Positions 60,097 to 63,128 of a stretch of DNA of 63,128 nucleotides are shown here, in pieces. Every line of letters begins with the position of its first letter. Within the stretch, counting starts at the first letter, position 1. The notes beneath the pieces are model-generated. The model worked only from the letters and a program-made list of their open reading frames with translations, searched no databases and was not told the origin of the DNA. Source of the DNA: Dactylosporangium sucinum (lineage in GTDB: Bacteria; Actinomycetota; Actinomycetes; Mycobacteriales; Micromonosporaceae). Location: NCBI RefSeq assembly GCF_014647515.1, contig NZ_BMPI01000068.1, positions 1 through 63,128 of the forward strand, written 5' to 3'. The position numbers were made by a program, and so were the translations under genes.

Positions 60097-60508
60097 CTCG
60101 GCGCCCGTGAGCTCACAGGCCGGGCTATGACGAAAGCCCAGCCCCAAACCAGGTAAGCCGCATCGCCTCTGCAGCTTGAGCTGCGGGTGCCCACCCCGGC
60201 CGGCCGCGGCCCGGGCCGGCCGTGGCGGCCCGGCACTCCGCGCCGGCGAGCCGATCGACCCCGACCCGCCGAGCACAGACGTCCGTATCGGCTACGCCCG
60301 CCGCGAAGCCATCCGATGCCTCAAGCGACACGTCGCCGGCGAGCCCTACCTGATCACCGGAGCCGGCACAGGTGGCCGGAGCTGGTCGCCGATCAGCGGT
60401 ACGGGCGAAGTTGGCGCACGCCGCTCGCTGGTATCAGTCACTACTCGGTGGTACCGTATACCGGTAGTCAGTGATACGCAGTACCGGGAGGATCGAAGAG
60501 GACCGGCC
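60097..60508 (+). other. 412-bp gap with an IS110-like transposase scrap
   Basis: No intact gene is present. At about 60286-60359 a + frame reads RREAIRCLKRHVAGEPYLIT, which resembles the conserved C-terminal stretch of IS110-family transposases (CLKRYxAREVY). The frame has no other recognisable transposase sequence and no inverted repeats were seen, so this would be a relic at best. The right end of the gap holds the PadR operator region. Confidence 0.35.
60431..60477. promoter_or_regulatory. Long inverted repeat before the PadR gene
   Basis: GTATCAGTCACTAC (60431-60444) and GTAGTCAGTGATAC (60464-60477) match as an inverted repeat at 12 of 14 positions around a 19-bp centre that itself contains GGTACCGTATACCGG. 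It lies 32 bp upstream of the PadR start and is the best candidate autoregulatory site. Confidence 0.65.
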
Positions 60509-60835
60509 ATGGACGACCTGACGGAGATGCTGAAGGGCACGCTTGAGGGCTGCGTGCTGGAGATCATCGGCAGCGAGGAGACCTACGGGTACGCGATCAC
60601 GCGTCGGCTCAACGAGCTCGGCTTCGCCGACGTCATCGAGGGGACGGTGTACACCATCCTGCTGCGACTGGAGAAGAACGGGCTCGTCCAGGTGACGAAA
60701 CGGCCATCCGGGATGGGCCCGCCGCGCAAGTTCTACGCGCTCAACGACGCGGGGCGGGAACAACTCGCGACGTTCTGGGCGAAATGGGAGTACCTCTCAT
60801 CACGCATCGACAAGCTCAGGGAGGGCGAGGGATGA
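60509..60835 (+). CDS. PadR-family regulator
   Basis: 108 residues from ATG 60509 with AAGAGGA upstream. LKGTLEGCVLEIIGSEETYGYAITRRLNELGFADVIEGTVYTILLRLEKNGLV is a complete PadR winged helix. RKFYALNDAGREQLATFWAKWEYL forms the wing and dimer helix. It is the first gene of an operon with two DUF1048 proteins; this arrangement is frequent in Gram-positive bacteria. Confidence 0.92.
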   Translation: MDDLTEMLKGTLEGCVLEIIGSEETYGYAITRRLNELGFADVIEGTVYTILLRLEKNGLVQVTKRPSGMGPPRKFYALNDAGREQLATFWAKWEYLSSRIDKLREGEG

Positions 60836-61188
60836 GCTTCTGGGAGACCATGACGGGCAGCGATCTCACCAGGGAATGGAAGGCGTTCGAAGCCCGGGCC
60901 GAGGCGTTGCCGGGCGACTACCGGGTGGCGTGGGAACAGATCAAGGTTCACCTCTCCCCCTACTCGGGCTTCACGGGTCGCAACCTGATGCCGATCCTCG
61001 ACGGCGCCCTGGGCCTGCTCGAAGAAGCAGCGGCGGATGGGCAGAGCATGCGGCAGGTGCTGGGCGACGACATCAAGGGCTTCTGCGCGGCGCTGGCCGG
61101 CGAAGAAGGGGCTCGGAGCTATCGCGACCGGTGGCGCGAGCAGTTGAACAGCAACGTCGCAAGGAAACTGGGCCGGCTGGGAGGCTGA
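60832..61188 (+). CDS. DUF1048 family protein
   Basis: 118 residues starting in the PadR stop (ATGA). REWKAFEARAEALPGDYRVAWEQIKVHL and GLLEEAAADGQSMRQVLGDDIKGFCAALAGEEGARSYRDRWREQL are the hallmarks of DUF1048, a small helical family without known activity. A paralogue follows directly, which suggests that the two might form a hetero-oligomer. Confidence 0.9.
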   Translation: MSFWETMTGSDLTREWKAFEARAEALPGDYRVAWEQIKVHLSPYSGFTGRNLMPILDGALGLLEEAAADGQSMRQVLGDDIKGFCAALAGEEGARSYRDRWREQLNSNVARKLGRLGG

Positions 61189-61189
61189 C

Positions 61190-61516
61190 GTGGGCATCCG
61201 GGACATCATCGAGGGCAAGAGGCAGTGGCGGGCGCACCTGGACCGGGTCAAGGCGCTCCCGCCGGACTACCAGATCGTCTACAAGGAGATGCAGAGGTAC
61301 CTCTTCAAGGTCGGACCGGTCGACCTGTCCGACGGGCACCTGCTCGCCGGGATCGTCGACTTCTTCGACGAGGGTGTCGCGGCCGGCAAGGGAGTCCTGG
61401 AACTCATCGGCACCGACGTCGCCGCCTTCTGCGACGACCTGATCAAGGACTCGCGCACCTACGCCGACATCTATCAGGAGTCCATCAGCGGGAAACCCGG
61501 CACGGCCGAGCGGTGA
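61190..61516 (+). CDS. DUF1048 family protein (paralogue)
   Basis: 108 residues from GTG 61190, just after the first DUF1048 gene. It shares the plan of its neighbour: RQWRAHLDRVKALPPDYQIVYKEMQRYLF, then DFFDEGVAAGKGVLELIGTDVAAFCDDLI. Identity to the neighbour is modest, so the duplication is old. No membrane segment or catalytic motif is visible. Confidence 0.9.
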   Translation: MGIRDIIEGKRQWRAHLDRVKALPPDYQIVYKEMQRYLFKVGPVDLSDGHLLAGIVDFFDEGVAAGKGVLELIGTDVAAFCDDLIKDSRTYADIYQESISGKPGTAER

Positions 61517-61719
61517 CACCGTCGACGCCCGGCGTCCAGGACGGGTGCGGGTTCAGCGGATCCGCGGGGGCTGACGGCACTGTCGGTGCGGCCGCCCAGT
61601 TCCCGTCCTGAGCGGCGCTGTTCCAGACCGCCACATCGGGAGCGGGCCGGTCGCGGAGGCGTTCGCCGGCGGCACCGCCGCCCGCCTGATGGGCTCCTGC
61701 TGCGGCGAGCTCGACGCCG

Positions 61720-62583
61720 TCACGCTGTGGTGACCGGCAGCAGGCGGCGCAGATAGGCCAGCCCGTCGAGGGCCAGCCGGTCCTGGGACGGGGCGAGCGG
61801 GCGCCAGATCGACGCCGCGGTCGCGATCGTCGCGTTCTCGGCGGTGAACGACTCGATGCACAGGGCGCCCCCGTAGCCGGTCGCGGCCAGCGCGGCCAGC
61901 CAGCGGGGCCAGTCGAGGTGGTCGGCGCCGGGCGCGCCGCGGTCGGTGCCGCTGACCTGGACGTGCTTGATGTGCTCCCCGGCCACCGCGACGGCGGCGT
62001 AGGGGTCGGCCTCCTCGATGTTCATGTGGTACGTGTCGAGCATGATGCCGACGTTGCCGGGCAGGCCGTCGATGAGCTCGACGGTCTGCGCGACGGTGTT
62101 GACGACGCTGGTCTCGTAGCGGTTCAGCGCCTCGACGCCGATGCTCACCCCGCGCTCGCCGGCGTGCTCGGCGACGGGGAGCAGGGCGGCGCGGAACGCC
62201 GCGTAGCAGTCGCGGCGCTCCGCACCGGTCATCCGCCAGGTGCGCCCGACGGCGGCGTAGACGGGGCCGCCGACGCAGGGCGCGCCGACGGCCGCCGCCG
62301 CGTCGGCGCAGGCCTTGAGGTAGGCCTGCGTCGACGCGACCGTCGCCGCATCGGTGTTCACCAGGTCCCGGCCCGGCGGGGTCACGGCGCACACTCCGGC
62401 GGCCCGCAGGCCGTGCTCGGCGAGCAGGTCGCTCGCGCGCGCCGGGTCCCAGTCGCCGACCTGCTCGATCGGCAGCTCGACGGCGTCGAAGCCCCACGCC
62501 GCGAGCCGCGGCACGATCGCCGCGAGGGCGGCGTCGTCGACCGGCGAGGACCAGATCCACGGGTTGGCACCGATGGCGGGCAT
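61720..62583 (-). CDS. Sugar phosphate isomerase/epimerase (TIM-barrel, DTE-like)
   Basis: 287 residues. AIGANPWIWSSPVDDAALAAIVPRLAAWGFDAVELPIE opens an AP_endonuc_2 barrel. GVSIGVEALNRYETSVVNTVAQ gives the first metal Glu, GIMLDTYHMNIEE the Asp and His, HVQVSGTDRGAPG a further His, and ALCIESFT the last Glu. This is the pattern of D-tagatose/D-psicose 3-epimerases. It directly follows a sugar-binding protein gene on the same strand, so it probably serves a ketose or polyol uptake pathway. Confidence 0.9.
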   Translation of the reverse strand: MPAIGANPWIWSSPVDDAALAAIVPRLAAWGFDAVELPIEQVGDWDPARASDLLAEHGLRAAGVCAVTPPGRDLVNTDAATVASTQAYLKACADAAAAVGAPCVGGPVYAAVGRTWRMTGAERRDCYAAFRAALLPVAEHAGERGVSIGVEALNRYETSVVNTVAQTVELIDGLPGNVGIMLDTYHMNIEEADPYAAVAVAGEHIKHVQVSGTDRGAPGADHLDWPRWLAALAATGYGGALCIESFTAENATIATAASIWRPLAPSQDRLALDGLAYLRRLLPVTTA

Positions 62584-62585
62584 GG

Positions 62586-63128
62586 CTACTTCCAGCGCTG
62601 CGGGTAGCCGGGCAGGTCGGTGCAGCCGCACATGGCGTAGTGCAGCGGCGGCATGCCGGCGTCGACGTACTGGTCGAGGTTGTCCTGGGTGATCGTGGGC
62701 TGGGGCAGCTTCCACGGGCTGGACACCTGCTCGCCGTTGAGGACGCGCAGGGCGGCGATGATCGGGGTGCGCCACTGGTAGGTCGGGTAGGTCGGCGCGA
62801 TGGCGGTGAGCTTCTTGTCCTTCCACAGCTTGAGGAAGTCGAGCTGGTCCTCGCCGTTGATCGGCGGGACGGGCTTGCCGGCGTCCTGGAACGCCTCGAC
62901 GGCGGCCACAGCGGTCGCGCCGGCGTCCATCCAGACGCCGTCGATGGTGCCGTAGCGTTGGATGTAGTCGTTGACGATCTTCTTGGTCTTCGCGGGGTCG
63001 CCGTCGGTGAACTCGACCCCGACGACGTTGACCTTCGCCTTGTCGAACTGCACCTTCGCCGCGGACCAGCGGGTCTCCAGGACGTCGACGCCGGGCAGGA
63101 TGCGCAGGGCGAGGACCTTGCCGCCGGG
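62586..63128 (-). CDS. Sugar ABC transporter substrate-binding protein, C-terminal part (cut by window edge)
   Basis: About 180 C-terminal residues are present; the frame is open to the right edge. VNVVGVEFTDGDPAKTKKIVNDYIQRYGTIDGVWMDAG and DAGKPVPPINGEDQLDFLKLWKD are typical of the type I periplasmic binding fold (Peripla_BP_4, ribose/xylose family). It ends CGCTDLPGYPQRWK. It is 2 nt upstream of the epimerase gene, so the operon continues beyond the window. Confidence 0.88.
   Translation of the reverse strand, partial: PGGKVLALRILPGVDVLETRWSAAKVQFDKAKVNVVGVEFTDGDPAKTKKIVNDYIQRYGTIDGVWMDAGATAVAAVEAFQDAGKPVPPINGEDQLDFLKLWKDKKLTAIAPTYPTYQWRTPIIAALRVLNGEQVSSPWKLPQPTITQDNLDQYVDAGMPPLHYAMCGCTDLPGYPQRWK

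Noticed and set aside
61517..61719. + strand frame ending AARLMGSCCGELDAVTLW
   Set aside because: No upstream start or ribosome site and no recognised family; most likely a relic or chance frame.
1..63128. CRISPR arrays, tRNA or rRNA genes, phage genes, intact insertion sequences, origins
   Set aside because: I looked for regularly spaced repeats, cloverleaf-like sequences, integrases and transposases with terminal repeats and found none beyond the weak IS110-like scrap near 60300.

Overview
The window comes from a very GC-rich, filamentous-type actinobacterium. The evidence is strong G/C bias at third codon positions, many GTG starts, dense ATGA/GTGA gene overlaps, several NarL/DesK-type two-component systems, a SARP regulator, a ROK-controlled sugar operon and a cobalamin riboswitch. 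The gene content fits Micromonosporaceae (Actinoplanes/Dactylosporangium/Micromonospora-like), but that placement is inference. No rRNA, tRNA, CRISPR array or intact insertion sequence was seen.

Layout. 0.4-4.6 kb: an ArsR/SRPBCC/RibD-like operon (leftward), a TPR protein ending in a 15-bp tandem repeat, and a BBE-type FAD oxidase. 4.7-11.6 kb: a sensor kinase with an internal duplication and a convergent response regulator, a second RibD-like protein, then a coupled operon of small membrane protein, multicopper oxidase, histidine kinase and response regulator. 11.6-19.2 kb: a leftward carbohydrate operon of ROK repressor, two permeases, binding lipoprotein, GH15 and GH31, likely for alpha-glucoside uptake and hydrolysis. 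19.3-24.7 kb: an MBL-fold remnant, a SRPBCC/TetR pair around an 18-bp palindrome, a VOC protein, a secreted GH53 galactanase with CebR-like boxes, and an MFS/LysR pair. 24.9-34.7 kb: a hemerythrin protein, a SARP-XRE-NB-ARC fusion, an FMN reductase, a DrrAB-type exporter and a large AAA/TPR ATPase. 34.7-40.6 kb: a DUF1876 protein, a CapA-like phosphatase, an arsenic locus (ArsR-ArsC fusion, AqpS-like channel, ArsC), a secreted seven-bladed RCC1 protein and an F420-dependent-reductase-like dehydrogenase. 40.7-43.8 kb: cobalamin riboswitch plus BtuFCD. 43.8-46.7 kb: an MFS exporter divergent from a 28-codon peptide gene and a cytochrome P450. 46.9-49.6 kb: an MT0933-type small protein, a glutamine-synthetase-like ligase and an overlapping amidohydrolase. 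49.6-55.2 kb: CPBP protease, MacB/FtsX-type ABC system and a divergent two-component system. 55.2-63.1 kb: MFS/ArsR pair, MMPL/TetR pair around a 27-bp operator, PadR with two DUF1048 proteins, a sugar epimerase and a sugar-binding protein cut by the right edge.

Two observations stand out. The first is a tiny gene at 45181-45267 whose product ends in a double-glycine followed by RYIWIP. It has a good ribosome binding site, is followed by an 11-bp hairpin, and then by a P450 with an atypical I helix. This looks like a minimal P450-modified RiPP (atropopeptide/biarylitide-like) locus. The second is a pair of 29-codon reading frames of identical length at 30561-30650 and 42886-42975. They sit in two unrelated transporter operons and are locked by 4-nt overlaps to the gene before and the gene after. 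They look like a dispersed translational-coupling element.
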